Positions 12,076 through 23,346 of a stretch of 64,000 nucleotides of DNA are shown here, in pieces. Under the pieces are notes generated by a model. The model worked only from the letters and a program-made list of their open reading frames with translations, did no database searches and was not told the DNA's origin. The first letter of the stretch is position 1; every line of letters begins with the position of its first letter. The position numbers and the translations under genes were made by a program. Source of the stretch: Ryuthela nishihirai (lineage: Eukaryota; Arthropoda; Arachnida; Araneae; Heptathelidae); NCBI GenBank assembly GCA_038380435.1, contig JAWZYU010000010.1, positions 43,496,135-43,560,134 on the forward strand. Direction: 5' to 3'.

Positions 12076-13853
12076 CACCTAAGGAGAAGACCCCCCAGAG
12101 GGTTCTGCTTCAGAAACCTCTGTTATATGTTTAAATTATCACTTCTTTCCAAACCATCTTCTAATAACTCTCCAGCAGATCCCCCTTCCTAAAACTGCTC
12201 GAAATCTTAAAATCCTTCCGACCTTAATAATCTCCCAATATATATCCCTTTATACGGATGATTAGCGTATAAAAAAATGCAGATCGGTGATAAACAATGC
12301 AACGTAAAAAGTTTCTCTCCTTAGTAGAATGACAAAGAAATCGAAGATCTCAACGAAATATGTTAAAACTCTAATAATAAAAGTTGCTCCGGTGAGCGAA
12401 TATTTAAATTATTATCCGTTTTTCCACGTCAGAGAGAAAAAAAATGGATATCTCCATAATACTATGAGCAACACTGTGGATGTGTTGTAAAACCTTTCTT
12501 AAAAATCACACTGTTGACAAATTTAAGAAATAAAAAGAAAATCCTTCTCCATATTAATTGGCAAGTTCCCGATATTTTTCGCCCACATATAGGTTACACG
12601 AGTGTGTGCAATAGATTTTTTCCTTTCAGTTCCCTCGGCACACCCATCCTGAAGCTGAGAGTCATGTTACACCCCTGCTTTGCACACGTAGTGGTTATTC
12701 GTGCGTTAATTCGCTGATTCGCAATAACAAAATGCCAGTGCATGATGCTGGTATAATCAGTTGTCGACAAGCTTACGTGATACTTCATGCATAAGAGAAA
12801 TGGGGACACTAAAACGTACACAGCCGCATTTCCACTAGTTGCATAATTAATATGCAGCATATTTGATCCAAATGAAGCTGTTTTTTACCTTTTGGGAACA
12901 GTTGCGGACTATTACTCTGCGTGAATTGTTTCTCAATACAATGTTCTGTTTATAAACAGCCACATTTTGCTGTTGCGGCTTTTTATCTAAGTTTAATGGA
13001 TATTAAATTACTCGTTGCGCAAACAAAACGCAAAATGGAATAATGAAATGAAAAGAAATTGCGTTAAATTATGTTCGGAAAAAAGTATTTCATTTTCCTG
13101 TTTTTTATGAAGGTCTGCTTGTTCGTGCGTCTCATTTTTTTTTTCTATTGTTTTTTCCTTTTATAATGTTTTATCCTTAGTAATTTTGAACCATTTGTAT
13201 GCGCAACGGGAAACTAAATGCGGATTAGAGAGTTAATAGAATGATTTACGAGAGAGACTAAAAACAATAGAGTTTCAAATGTGATTTTTTTTTACAAATA
13301 GGAATGATGTAGGTCGTCCGATTTTAAGTTTGTTTTTCAATAAGAATCTTCGTTTAAAAAGTTGAGAATTAAACTGTCAGTCATATTTTTTATTCACATA
13401 TTCTAGATTGATATGCTTCGTAACGTATAAGCAAACTCAGAAACTTACTCCTAACTTATACAGGTATTTGCATATAAGAAAAATGCTGAACTGACCACGG
13501 GTTCTTTGTACTGCTGCTTGGTGAGAGAGAGAACACATTACACTTATGAGTATGCCATGCTCATTGGTTCTCTTGATACATGTGAAATTGTAGATAATGA
13601 ACACGTTATAAAGCCTGTGGTTACCGCTTTTTGCCTAAAACATGAGAACAAAAATGAGGAAAACTCAGAAATCAAAATAATGAAAATTCTGTACTTTTGA
13701 AAAAACACACTCTTTTCCCGTTAGTTCCTTGTCTTTGCAATGCGTTCTTAACGTCCTGCCTGCTGTCTCCTAATAGTTAACCAATAGCGTCCCCTTCTTT
13801 AGACTTCTCTGACCTTTTGTGTTCCTTTCGGATGACATTGCAGTCTATTTAGC
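12076..13853. other. AT-rich unique sequence, no gene seen
   Basis: 12076-12240 keeps a few decayed echoes of the minisatellite (cttctttccaaaccatcttc). The rest, to 13853, is AT-rich with poly-T runs. I see no SINE head, transposase motif or splice-framed exon I could defend. Confidence 0.5.
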
Positions 13854-14304
13854 CAGTGGCGTAACTAGGAGGCGGGGAAGGTAATGGGACGGTCACCCTA
13901 GGCGACAAAACAGAGTCTAAGAAGAAAATTTTAAGAAATTGTTTTTCATTTTTCCATTTTTTGGGGATTTTCCGATTTTTTTCCCTTTTGCTGACCTCAG
14001 TTCAAGGGGAAGCAAAACTGACGCACCGCAGTGCACTAGACCAGGGGTGGGCAATTGTTTTCGTATCTACACTGCGCATGCGTATTGACGTGGCCGTCCT
14101 AGTGGAAAATACGAGACGAATCTTCGGTCGCGCACGGGAAGGAAATCTCGGTTCAAGGCGGATTTTTCTGACTGTCTTGGCGGGCCACAAAAAACTCTTA
14201 GTGGGCCGAATGTGGCCCGCGGGCCGCTATTTGCCCACCCCTGCAGTAGACTATGCAGGCGACAGTAACAGTCACTGGAGGCAAATTGCCTAGTTACGCC
14301 ACTG
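13854..14304. mobile_element. hAT-type non-autonomous element (outer)
   Basis: TIRs cagtggcgtaactagg (13854) and cctagttacgccactg (ending 14304). Flanking 8-mers tatttagc and catttagc match at seven of eight positions, fitting the 8-bp hAT target duplication. It contains the inner hAT element at 14042-14243. No coding capacity of its own. Confidence 0.88.
14042..14243. mobile_element. hAT (Charlie-like) MITE nested in another hAT MITE
   Basis: TIRs caggggtgggcaa and ttgcccacccctg. Subterminal gtggcccgcgggccgc is typical of Charlie-like hAT elements. Flanking 8-mers cactagac (14034-14041) and cagtagac (14244-14251) match at seven of eight positions. Confidence 0.88.
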
Positions 14305-14398
14305 CATTTAGCCATTAGCTAATGACTTGAAGAAAAGTAATAATTACATTCATGACTGTCTTTAGAATAGGTAGATTAATATCCGCTGGAAGTTTAGA

Positions 14399-14559
14399 AA
14401 AAGAGATTCACTTACTTGTGAATAAATATCGTAACATTTCGATCCCTGACTGGGATGCAAAAGAAAGTTCCAACAAAGCTGTAGTCTACTCGCGGCTGAA
14501 TATCCCAGTCAGGGATCGAAATATTAGGATATTTATTCACAAGTAAGTGAATCTCTTTT
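14399..14559. repeat. 161-bp hairpin with 58-bp arms
   Basis: Left arm 14399-14456 and right arm 14502-14559 pair with two mismatches (outer part aaaagagattcacttacttg). The 45-bp loop has no motif I know. Probably a small fold-back MITE. No target duplication was resolved. Confidence 0.8.
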
Positions 14560-14564
14560 AACGG

Positions 14565-15072
14565 AAAATACCACTGGTGATAAATGAAATATCTCACTCA
14601 AATCTCTGTAAATTTCGATATTTGAACCCACATTCAAAGCTTCCTTGCTTTGAAAATTAACTTTCTACGGAAATATTTCTGGAGATAAATTAAAGACCTC
14701 AAATAAATCTTCCAAATCCATATTTTCAAAAAAAAATATTCGTTAAATATTTAAAAAAAAAAGTTATTCAAATTGAGACAGTTAACTTGTTTACTGTTAA
14801 CATTTGTTCTGCCCGTTTTCTTCCTACATTAAAGGAAATTTAAAAAATCATTACACAGATTTCGAAGATTGCATTTATTTTAACGAACAGTTTGTTATAA
14901 TAATTATCATTTTTGTTTCAATTAACTATTAAGCTAAGTTCTTATTACTACCAAAACTGTTGTTAAATGTTTCTGCTGATGTAACTCTTGGATATTAAAT
15001 ACGTATTCTACAAATATCATGATTTAGAGCGATTTGAGGGAAATCTTTATCTCCAGCTGTGGTGGTATCTCA
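14565..15072. mobile_element. Decayed fold-back element related to 34840-35587
   Basis: The left part (aataccactggtgataaatg, ctcaaatctctg, cgatatttg) matches the inverse of the right part near 15005-15072 with many changes. It also shares words such as ctggagataaa with 26280-26390. Old copy with boundaries uncertain. Confidence 0.5.
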
Positions 15073-15339
15073 AGGGTGAGTAGAGAGGTGTCGCCCTTTC
15101 TAAAGGTTAAGATGAGCCAAAGAGCAACTATGCAGTTTCAATGAGTTCCGTTTTTTAGGGTTGTTCACTTCGCCCCCACTTACCCACCCCAAAATGTAAT
15201 AATGGGACAGCCCTTGAATTCCAGTGACATTTTTCGAAAAGTGTATCTTCAAAGTTGGGAAGCGTTGAGTGTATCTTTCTCATTTCATGAAAGGGTCCCG
15301 TGACTCTTTTTTTTTGGTAATATGATTTATATACAACTA

Positions 15340-15470
15340 ATAAATCAACACTTTGGCGGCGATTCTAATTTTATAGGAAAATTTGTCTTGAGTCGGGTAG
15401 GATACGAACCCACGACCTCCTGATAACATGTCAGGTGCTCTGGACCACTGAGCTAGTGGCTGCCAATCAA
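15340..15470 (-). mobile_element. SINE-C copy (third tRNA-derived family)
   Basis: On the minus strand the head reads actagctcagtggtccagag, a stem-loop around catgtta, then gtcgtgggttcgtatcc, i.e. A-box-like and B-box-like blocks of a tRNA. The body (caagacaaattttcctataa, cgccaaagtgttgatttatt) is shared with 15599-15849 and 45535-45655. The acceptor ends do not pair and the anticodon loop is abnormal, so it is a SINE, not a tRNA gene. Confidence 0.7.
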
Positions 15471-15598
15471 GATCTCCTCTAATTAATGCTATAAACATTC
15501 CTTTTATGTCACATATAGGCGCTATTCAGGCAATTTTGGCCACAAGCGGCTTTCTATTTGCCATATAGATGGAAAGCATGTCTACAAGTATGCTAATG

Positions 15599-15849
15599 AT
15601 GATAAATAATGAGATAAATTCGACTGTTCAACATCCACTGATAAATCAGCACTTTGACGTCGATTCCAATTTTAGAGGAAAAATTGTCTTGAGCCTGGTG
15701 GGATACGAACCCACGATATGTTATCAGGAGATCGTGGGTTCGTATCCCACCCGGCTCAAGACAATTTTTCCTCTAAAATTGGAATCGACGTCAAAGTGCT
15801 GATTTATTAGTGGATGTTGAACAGTCGAGTTTATCTCATTATTTATCAT
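15599..15849. repeat. Near-perfect 251-bp palindrome made of SINE-C
   Basis: Arms 15599-15717 and 15731-15849 are 119 bp each with three mismatches by eye, separated by the 13-nt loop atgttatcaggag. The right arm plus loop is a SINE-C read from its anticodon region through its body and flank. The left arm is an inverted copy of the same sequence. Confidence 0.92.
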
Positions 15850-15860
15850 GCTTCATATAG

Positions 15861-16058
15861 CCGCCCCGTGGCAGAGTGCATATCATGCTTGACTACTAAT
15901 CGGAAGAACCTGGGTTCGAGCCTCCGGGTAAGGCATGGATGTTTATGTTGCCTTTCTGCTGAAGTCTCGCTTTCCTCACAGACTCTTCTCTATGGCGTAT
16001 TAAACATGCAGGCTCCTGTTAGACCTCTGTACCAAGCAGCTGTCTGAGGGGGCTTTTA
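15861..16058 (+). mobile_element. SINE-B, diverged
   Basis: Head ccgtggcagagtgcatatc and aacctgggttcgagcct, body caggctcctgttagacctct, end ctgtctgagggggcttttat. It lies directly next to the SINE-C palindrome. Confidence 0.85.
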
Positions 16059-16223
16059 TCTTGATACGCGGAACAAAATCGTGTGTCCTAGCAACCATTA
16101 TCTGTCGTTTACACTATTTCACCTAACTGTACCAATAACGTTCTTATCGTATGTTTCATTTGTTGTTCAGACTGGAATTTTTGACTTTTCTCCAAACCAA
16201 TGCACTTCACTTTAAAAAATAAT

Positions 16224-16380
16224 TGAATAAAATCCTTCAAACAGCTACCTACTACAGAGGTCTGAAAAGTGCCTGTCAGCTAAATGCGACACAAAGAATA
16301 CCTGTGAGGAAGGCGAAACCGCAGCAGTAAGGCAACAAGAAACATCTACACCTAAAGCCCCCCACCCCCACCCGAATCAA
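16224..16380 (-). mobile_element. Degenerate SINE-B
   Basis: Keeps ctacagaggtctgaaaagtg, cctgtcag and a gaggaaggcgaaaccgcagc segment. Head lost or unrecognisable. Confidence 0.6.
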
Positions 16381-18290
16381 CCGGGTCGCGCAGAGTTCAT
16401 TGTGTGGTCCGTGCAACAGGAAAGGACTTACTTCAAATATTTCGACAAGAAGTGAATAACATCCCTACTATCCTGTATTCACCGATCAAAATAGCATTTT
16501 ATCGAAATCGAGAATTTTATCGAGAAAATATAACACGATAACGGATGTCATTAGTCCGCCTAAAACTGATCCTGGGGAAAAGCCTAAAAGCCTGGGGAAA
16601 AGCCTTTAAGATTTTAAACCTTTCTTAGTTTGCGTTAGAAAAGGGGGGAAAAAAACACTTCATTTTCAATCTCTTTAAAATTTCACTTCGCTATCCAAAC
16701 CTATTTCAACTGGGAAACAGATTGACAGACAGACAGTCACTGAAATAAATGCACCAATTTGTTGAATTTTACAGAAAAAACAGGAACAACATTCCCACAG
16801 TGGGCGCGAGCAGTAATCGTGACAATCCTGGCATCCCACAGTTGCGAAGTAAAAGAGGAATTGATTATTAAAGAAAAAAACAAAGGCTGTACTTGAATCG
16901 CCCACTTCCACAGTGTTGTTTTCTCACCACTTTAACCACGGGATTCAGGGAAACAACGGAAACAATTTTTTCGCGAACTCACTCGCCGAAAAGCACGCTG
17001 AGTTCCCCGCCAATTTCCTGACTGTCTCCCGCTGTGTCGGCGATGGGGCATCTGCATGACGCTCCTGGGAACAACGAAAGCACAGGAGCAGGCACAGGAT
17101 GTCATTAGTCCGTCTAAAACTGATCCTGGGGAAAAGCCTAGATCAGGAGGAAGTACTGTCTTCTATTACAGAGAAAATTGACTGTGTGTCCTAGGTAGTG
17201 CTGTCTCACCTTATAGCTGCTTGGTTCTTTCCTATTTTCAAGGATCATCATACCGAAGGTCCTAGTTATTACTTCCTGCAGGCTATCACTTATCTCTAAT
17301 GAACTGCGGGATACTGGACGATGCTTTCACATTATTCGCATTTCCATTGTGATGCATTAGCTGTTAACTTTTCATTTGCAACGCGGGCCACGGTTCTCAT
17401 TTTCGCAAATGGAGAAAATAAATTCCTTTTTTTATATAGAATATATAATTTTTATTTCCAATTTCGTAATGTATGAAGTTAAGTAAAGTACGCCAAAAAT
17501 TTCCTCCTTTTTTATTTTGCTTTTGGCTTTGTTTATGAGCTTACCAGAAACTCCACGAAAAAAAATATACATCTTTGGAAGCAACATTTCAATATTTTTT
17601 TTAAGTTATTTTTAACATTTGAATTATCGGGTACAGTCATTTAAACAAATGTGCTCTAAAATTCCCGAACAATGTGATAGTAAAAGTAGGAATATACAAT
17701 ACTTGGGTAGAATTTCTTTAGCGTTCAGCTGCACTCTTTTCAATTATAGGCGGATATTCTTGATAATATGCTGTATTGGCCAGTGAAGGTCTTCAGGTTG
17801 GGGGGAAGTAGAGAAGTTTGACCTTCTCCCCCCAAAGTGTGTGTCTCATTTCCCCCTCCCCCCCTTGCCCCCCAAAAAGCACTTCTTGGGATCATCATCA
17901 ATGGTAGAGCTAAGCTTGTCACAAGGCAAATGTTATTTACTATTTACGGAAAAATCAGATATCATTACTTTAGTATTTTAGAAATTTTTTTCAGTAGAAT
18001 TTTAAATAATGTATTTACTCGCCTAATTTTGTCCCCTTTTTTTTCTCTCAGCGGTAGTCACCATACCTTTGGTTAATGCTACACACTTACTTCGGCCCGT
18101 TGTGCAAGAGTAGCTCTTGAAAACTTTGCTCTACATGTCTTATCATTTTTCGTCCAGAAATGTTTTTTTAGTTTTATCAAACACGACAGAGGGCAAATAT
18201 TAAGCAATAGCATTTTACAATAATGTTTCATTAATATTAAACATGATAATATAAGTGAGAAAATATAACACGATACTTGGTTGAGTGGGA
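16381..18290. other. Unique AT-rich sequence, no gene seen
   Basis: Holds one 44-bp direct duplication (16543-16586 and 17097-17140, one mismatch by eye) and a C-rich patch at 17820-17880. 16675-16911 is open on the minus strand but has no family motif I recognise. Confidence 0.5.
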
Positions 18291-18405
18291 AGATATTTTG
18301 GTAATATCGTATATTAATTGCTATCAGATATTTTGGTAATATCGCATATTAATTGCTATTATATATTTTGGTAATATCGCATATTAATTGCTATTAGATA
18401 TTCTT
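18291..18405. repeat. Three tandem 35-bp units
   Basis: Unit begins agatattttggtaatatcgc and ends atattaattgctatt. Period 35, about three copies, followed by a partial one. Confidence 0.85.
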
Positions 18406-18847
18406 TCTTTCTGTGGTCCTGGTATGAATTCAGCAATATCCCCCACCCGAAATAAAAAAAAAAGTGCTTCTTCTCTTTTGCAAACTAACAGGGATTTCTT
18501 GTATTAAATGTTCGCTACAGCTATCTTTTTTTCCTTCATATCCAATTAGTACTAAATCTTGATCTGACATCTGATAATATTTTCAAGATTTAAATACTAT
18601 TGCAAAAATATTTCATTTAAATCACGAAAGTAATAGCAAAATATTTAAATTATGAAGTGATTAATTGTTCTAAATTTATTTTAAACCTACTCCAAATTAG
18701 CACACGATTTTTCCTCTATATTGACTCACTTCAGAACAGGATCTTTTTGGTCACGCCCTCTTGCTGATACATCCAATCAACAATCACTTCATCTGACACA
18801 GAGTCACTTTGGGAACAAATCCTATCTCTGAGCCAACTTTCGCAAGG
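18406..18847. other. AT-rich spacer, no gene seen
   Basis: Nothing recognised apart from a poly-A run near 18453. Confidence 0.45.
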
Positions 18848-19137
18848 GAGGCGGGTGTTGACTTAGCATGAAGCTCGATAGGCTGGTAATGCGAAGTTCC
18901 CAGGTTCGAGTCCCACCTTTGCCAGTGTTGAGGTTGATGTGCCAAGCACCCTGCTCTTGGTCAGAAAAGGGATACCGATGGCATTTGGTAAAGCCTTAAC
19001 GGGAGACTTCCATCTGTGGAAACAGCAGTCCAGTTGGTCCCCTTCCTGCAACCTTCTCTGATTTGACTTCGGCCATTGTCACCTGGCCATTTAGCCCATT
19101 GGGTGCAAAAATGTGGCGCACAGGGTTAAAACAACCC
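18848..19137 (+). mobile_element. Degenerate SINE-A
   Basis: Head remnant gcgaagttcccaggttcgag, then agcaccctgctcttggtcag, a shortened middle and the ggttaaaacaaccc tail. About 100 bp of the middle is missing. Confidence 0.8.
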
Positions 19138-19748
19138 ATTTCTGTCACGTGATGTCTCTCATATAATAAACTGCACTAAATATCGATGAAGCTTCCACCG
19201 AACACGGAAAGTAAAATGCTGGGGTTTCTGCACGAATTGGTCATCGTAATGCAGGAAATATGTTTATCTCTCTCGTGACATATAAATAAGCAAATAAAGC
19301 CAACATATAATAAATAATTTTCGAATGAGAAAAAATATTATTGCGAACATATTTTCATTTTCCAGGCGATGCGTGGTGTTCACGTGATGCTTACACTGAG
19401 CCGCCACTGTTGCTATTAAATTTGAAATCGGTTACTCTAATAATTGTTTAAGCAAACTAAGCCCACTAAAGTAATACGACAATCGAATTAGGTTACAAAG
19501 AACAACGGTAGATTTTCGAATGAATCTTTTTTTCTATTCAGTTTCTTAGAAAAATAACTTTTCGATCAATCAATCAATATTATTTGAGAAAATTTACGAT
19601 ATAGAAAACTATGAGTGAATCGAAAAACCTCCTGGTTTGTTTGGGTCACTAAAGTAATTTAACACTAAAATCAACAGCAACGTACTGCAAAGATAACGAA
19701 AAAAAAATGTGACATTTTTCCGAAACATGTACAATTAATTAGTGCAAT
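19138..19748. other. AT-rich unique sequence, no gene seen
   Basis: Nothing recognised. Confidence 0.45.
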
Positions 19749-19995
19749 AATAAGAAAACACGCTGCCCTCGTTCACAAAGGGGACACCGATGGGCTTGGA
19801 AAGGCCGCAGTCCGTCAGATGAAACTTCAACCCAATGGCCCCGTGTGCTGGAGAGAGAGCCATACCATCTGTATGCTAAAGAACAAGCCCTGGACGGGAG
19901 TCTACTATTTGCCTCATAACAGCTATCCAGTGTCACCTTCCCTCTTCTCTGAACCGTTTGGTCTTCTTCCCCCAACATTCTCTGACCCACTGGGT
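19749..19995 (+). mobile_element. Older SINE-A, first part (split by a nested copy)
   Basis: Diverged middle (aaaggggacaccgatgggct, aaaggccgcagtccgtcaga). Interrupted at 19996-20006 and resumes at 20414 with the 3' end to 20466 (tgaccatttagatattttg, gttcagagataaaac). Confidence 0.8.
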
Positions 19996-20006
19996 TCCTT
20001 CTGACC

Positions 20007-20402
20007 CGGGGCGGGGGTGGCTCAGTCGGTAGCGCACCAGGCTCGTAATCTGTAGTTTCCAGGTTCGAGTCCCAGCTGGGTCAGCGTTGAGATTTATCTC
20101 CACAAAATTCCCCGCCCTGCCCACGATCAGTAGGGGACACCGATGGGTTTGGAAAGGCCGCCGTCCGTCGGATGGGACGTTAAGCCGTGGCCCCATGTGT
20201 GAGAGAGCCATACCCTGTGCATGTTAAAGAACACGCTGGATGGCCTTGACGGGAGGCTACTATTTCTGTCTCCCAACAGCTGTTCCAGTGGGTCCCCTCC
20301 ACCAACCTTCTCTGAGCCTTCGGGGTCCTTGTGACCTGGCAATTTAGCCCATGGTGTGCAAAAAAGTGCCGCTCAGAGGTAAAACAACCCAACCCAAACA
20401 AA
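20007..20402 (+). mobile_element. SINE-A nested in an older SINE-A
   Basis: Full-length with head, middle and aaaacaacccaacccaaa tail. TSD tccttctgacc at 19996-20006 and 20403-20413. Confidence 0.93.
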
Positions 20403-20466
20403 TCCTTCTGACCTGACCATTTAGATATTTTGTGAAAAAAAAAATGCCGTTCAGAGATAAAACCCG

Positions 20467-21283
20467 GAAATTTCACTGCAGAAACTATCATGAATGGAAA
20501 CCATTCATAGAAAACGACAATTTGTTTCAGATACTCTCATGAACGATGAAAACAAATCCTTGAAAACCCAAATTCCGATCTCTGATTTTTGTAGTTCTGA
20601 TGATTTTTAGTATCTGGTAAATCTCTTTTTGCCTATCTGTCTCTTTATCTATCTACCCTGATAGCTGCCCAAATATCCCGACTTCGTTTTAGTCCCAGAT
20701 GATGTTTCCCACGATTAACAGAAACGTCAGCATTGCCGTTCTGACGTCCAACGGATCTCTAAACGTCTGTACCTGCGGCCACACCCTGAGCAGCCACTGA
20801 CTAAGCCTGACTTATGAACTGACAGAGACGAGGCATTCTGTAGCATGCGTGCACGAAATCACACTGCCACGCTCACGTGAATCACTTTCACGTGCTCAAT
20901 CGCTGAGGCTACAGTCTGACCACTTCCACGTGGTCAGCAAGCTTCAGCAAAAGATATTTTTCCCCCAATTAGATTGTAAAGGACTTAAAGGATTTAAAGA
21001 CACAAAAAAGTAAAAAAAAAACCTCGCCATCGAGCTTGATTGGGAGAACTTTGCATCGGTGTCTGCTATAAAACTGACAAGAACGCCGTTCCAGTGCTTT
21101 TTTTCGTATAAATTATTCTTGCCAAATAATGCAGTATACGTGGGAGTCTCCAAGGGGAGGGGTTAGCCCTCACATCTGTCGAATAATTAAGTTATGTTAA
21201 AAAGTATCAGGTATACCAAAAATTCATGTTTCTTTTCTTAAAGAAACATCTTGAGTTGTATTTTGTTATGTTGTATGCTTTTT
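20467..21283. other. Unique sequence with a possible regulatory patch
   Basis: No gene seen. 20650-20940 is richer in G+C than its surroundings and free of recognised repeats. It contains three CACGTG palindromes (see 20874-20932). A 21-bp-scale inverted motif flanks 20487-20512 (catgaatgg, ccattcatag). Confidence 0.4.
20874..20932. promoter_or_regulatory. Cluster of three CACGTG E-boxes
   Basis: Perfect CACGTG hexamers at 20874-20879, 20889-20894 and 20927-20932, three in 59 bp. CACGTG is the known core for bHLH factors. Use as an enhancer here is inference only. Confidence 0.35.
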
Positions 21284-21516
21284 AGGTTGGTTTGTTTTAC
21301 CTCTGAGCGGCACTTTTTTGCACACCACGGGCTAAATGGCCAGGTTACAAGGACCCCGAAGGCTCAGAGAAGGTTGGGGGAAGGGACCCACTGGAACAGC
21401 TGTTGGGAGACAGATGGTAGCCTCCCGTCAAGGCCATCCAGCGTGTTCTTTTAACGTGCACAGGGTATGGTTCTCCCGCACACGGGGCCACGGCTTAACC
21501 TCCCATCCGACGGAAT
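21284..21516 (-). mobile_element. 5'-truncated SINE-A
   Basis: Tail and 3' two-thirds present (ggtttgttttacctctgagc to cggcttaacctcccatccga). The tRNA head and leader are absent. Confidence 0.88.
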
Positions 21517-21784
21517 GCGGTATGCGTGATTGCTGTATTCGCAAATGCGCTCATTAATGAACAGCTCAACCTAAACATTTCCATCTTCAAATATTGATTT
21601 GTTTTTTCCAGTTCCACCACTGAAAAAATTTTACCTCTCCCTAATGCAATTCTTCCCTTCCCCCATTCTGGAAAAATTCCTCGTGATGCCCATGGCAGTA
21701 TATGATTTAACTTCGTTGTATGACCTTTTATGAAAATATTCTTGCAAAATATGTGTAATATACGCTTATTTCCCACTTTATTGG

Positions 21785-22268
21785 CATCCTCTTCCTGTTA
21801 GGTCAATGGATAGTCGAATCGGAATGTCCATAATTTCTTAAATAAATTTTTTACAGAAAAATGTGACATAAAATAAAGACATCTCGCATTTTATCTGAAT
21901 CTCGATTTTCAACATACTTAACAACAGCATTATATCAATTATGTATCAGAACTGTGCTCAAACGTTAATGAAAACTTAATAAATATAATTTCTAAATCAT
22001 TTAATCAGTGTATGTTTCAGAAATTCGTTTAAATAACTGTTTTGATTTTCATCAATGTTTCTGTTTCTTAGGAATGTCATTGCTGTTGAATATTCTAGTT
22101 GTCATAACTTTAAATACTAAACAATATTTCTGATAATTGAGATTTCGATAGATTTTGATTTATATCTTTATCTTCAGCAATATTTTCTAATAAAAGAATT
22201 TTTTAAGAATTTGAGAAACTTCTTGTTTGATGCTCCATTGACCTAACATGGAAATGATCCAAATATGG
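21785..22268. mobile_element. Decayed fold-back element, relative of 34840-35587
   Basis: Left ctgttaggtcaatgga and right tccattgacctaacatgg are inverted. Inner words (tctcgattttcaac, aacaacagcattat) recur inverted near 22075-22180. The same word order is seen in the cleaner copy at 34840-35587. Confidence 0.6.
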
Positions 22269-22339
22269 TATAGTTAGTAAGTGTACATATTTATTGTTTT
22301 TCTTTTCCGTTCTGGTTATAAAATTTCTCGAGGAAGAGT

Positions 22340-22975
22340 TTCAACAATTGACTGTACAGAAAAGAGGCAATATTGTACCGAAAAAAGGACAATAGTTTAC
22401 CGAAAGGAGGACAATATTTTACCAAAGAAAAGGGGAAATATTGTACAGAAAAGAGGGCAATATTGTACCGAAAAAAGGACAATAGTTTGCCGAAAAGAGG
22501 ACAATATTTTACCAAAGAAATAGGGGAAACATTGTACAGAAAAGAGGGCAATATTGTACCGAAAAAAGGACAATAGTTTACCGAAAAGAGGACAATATTT
22601 TACCAAAGAAAGAGGGGAAATATTGTACGGAAAAGAGGGCAATATTGTACCGAAAAAGGACAATAGTTTACCGAAAAGAGGACAATATTTTACCGAAAAG
22701 AGGACAATATTTTACCAAAGAAAGAGAGGAAATATTGTACAGAAAAGAGGGCAATATTGTACCGAAAAAAGGACAATAGTTTACCGAAAGGAGGACAATA
22801 TTTTACCAAAGAAAGAGGGGAAATATTGTACAGAAAAGAGGGTAATATTGTACCGAAAAAAGGACAATAGTTTACCGAAAGGAGGACAATATTTTACCAA
22901 AGAAAGAGGGGAAATATTGTACAGAAAAGAGGGCAATATTTTGCCAAAAAGAGGACAATATTATACCGAAAAATC
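22340..22975. repeat. 91-bp higher-order array of 22-23-bp submonomers
   Basis: gagggcaatattgtaccgaa and its variants start at 22453, 22544, 22635, 22747, 22838 and 22929, i.e. steps of 91 with one of 112 (one extra submonomer). Each 91-bp unit holds four related submonomers (acaatagtttaccgaaa, acaatattttaccaaag, aaatattgtacagaaaa, caatattgtaccgaaaa). Open frames across it follow from the repeat. Confidence 0.93.
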
Positions 22976-23148
22976 TTCTGTTTTATGTTTACATTCTCTA
23001 AAGCAACCTACATTGAAAGGCTCTTGTGGGATTACATAGCAGGGGCCCTTATTTCAGGCGAATCTCCACCAGCCAATCGCATATCCCCTGCACAATACGG
23101 TTTTAAAGTGGCACTGGATACCGAATGTGGCTATAAATAATAAAAAAT

Positions 23149-23346
23149 ATCTCCTCAAGCAGGTGCTTGCCACAGAGGTCTGACAGGAGCCTGTCAGTTT
23201 ATACGGCACAGGAGACGGTCTGGTGAGGATGGCGAGACCTCAGCAGGGAAACAACACAAACATCCATACCTTACAAGAAGCTCCAATCCAGGTACCTTTG
23301 AACAATAGCCAAGGCCAGGCGCGCTAACCACTCGACCACGGACGGC
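23149..23346 (-). mobile_element. SINE-B
   Basis: From atctcctcaagcaggtgctt to the head gctaaccactcgaccacgga. A short TSD gaatgtg is visible at 23124-23130 and about 23350-23356, with an A/T tail between the first copy and the element. Confidence 0.85.

Noticed and set aside
15389..15466. Possible minus-strand tRNA gene
   Set aside because: The acceptor ends do not pair, the anticodon loop lacks the usual U33, and the body repeats as SINE-C.
22554..23039. 161-codon open frame
   Set aside because: Lies almost wholly in the 91-bp array and has no unique domain.
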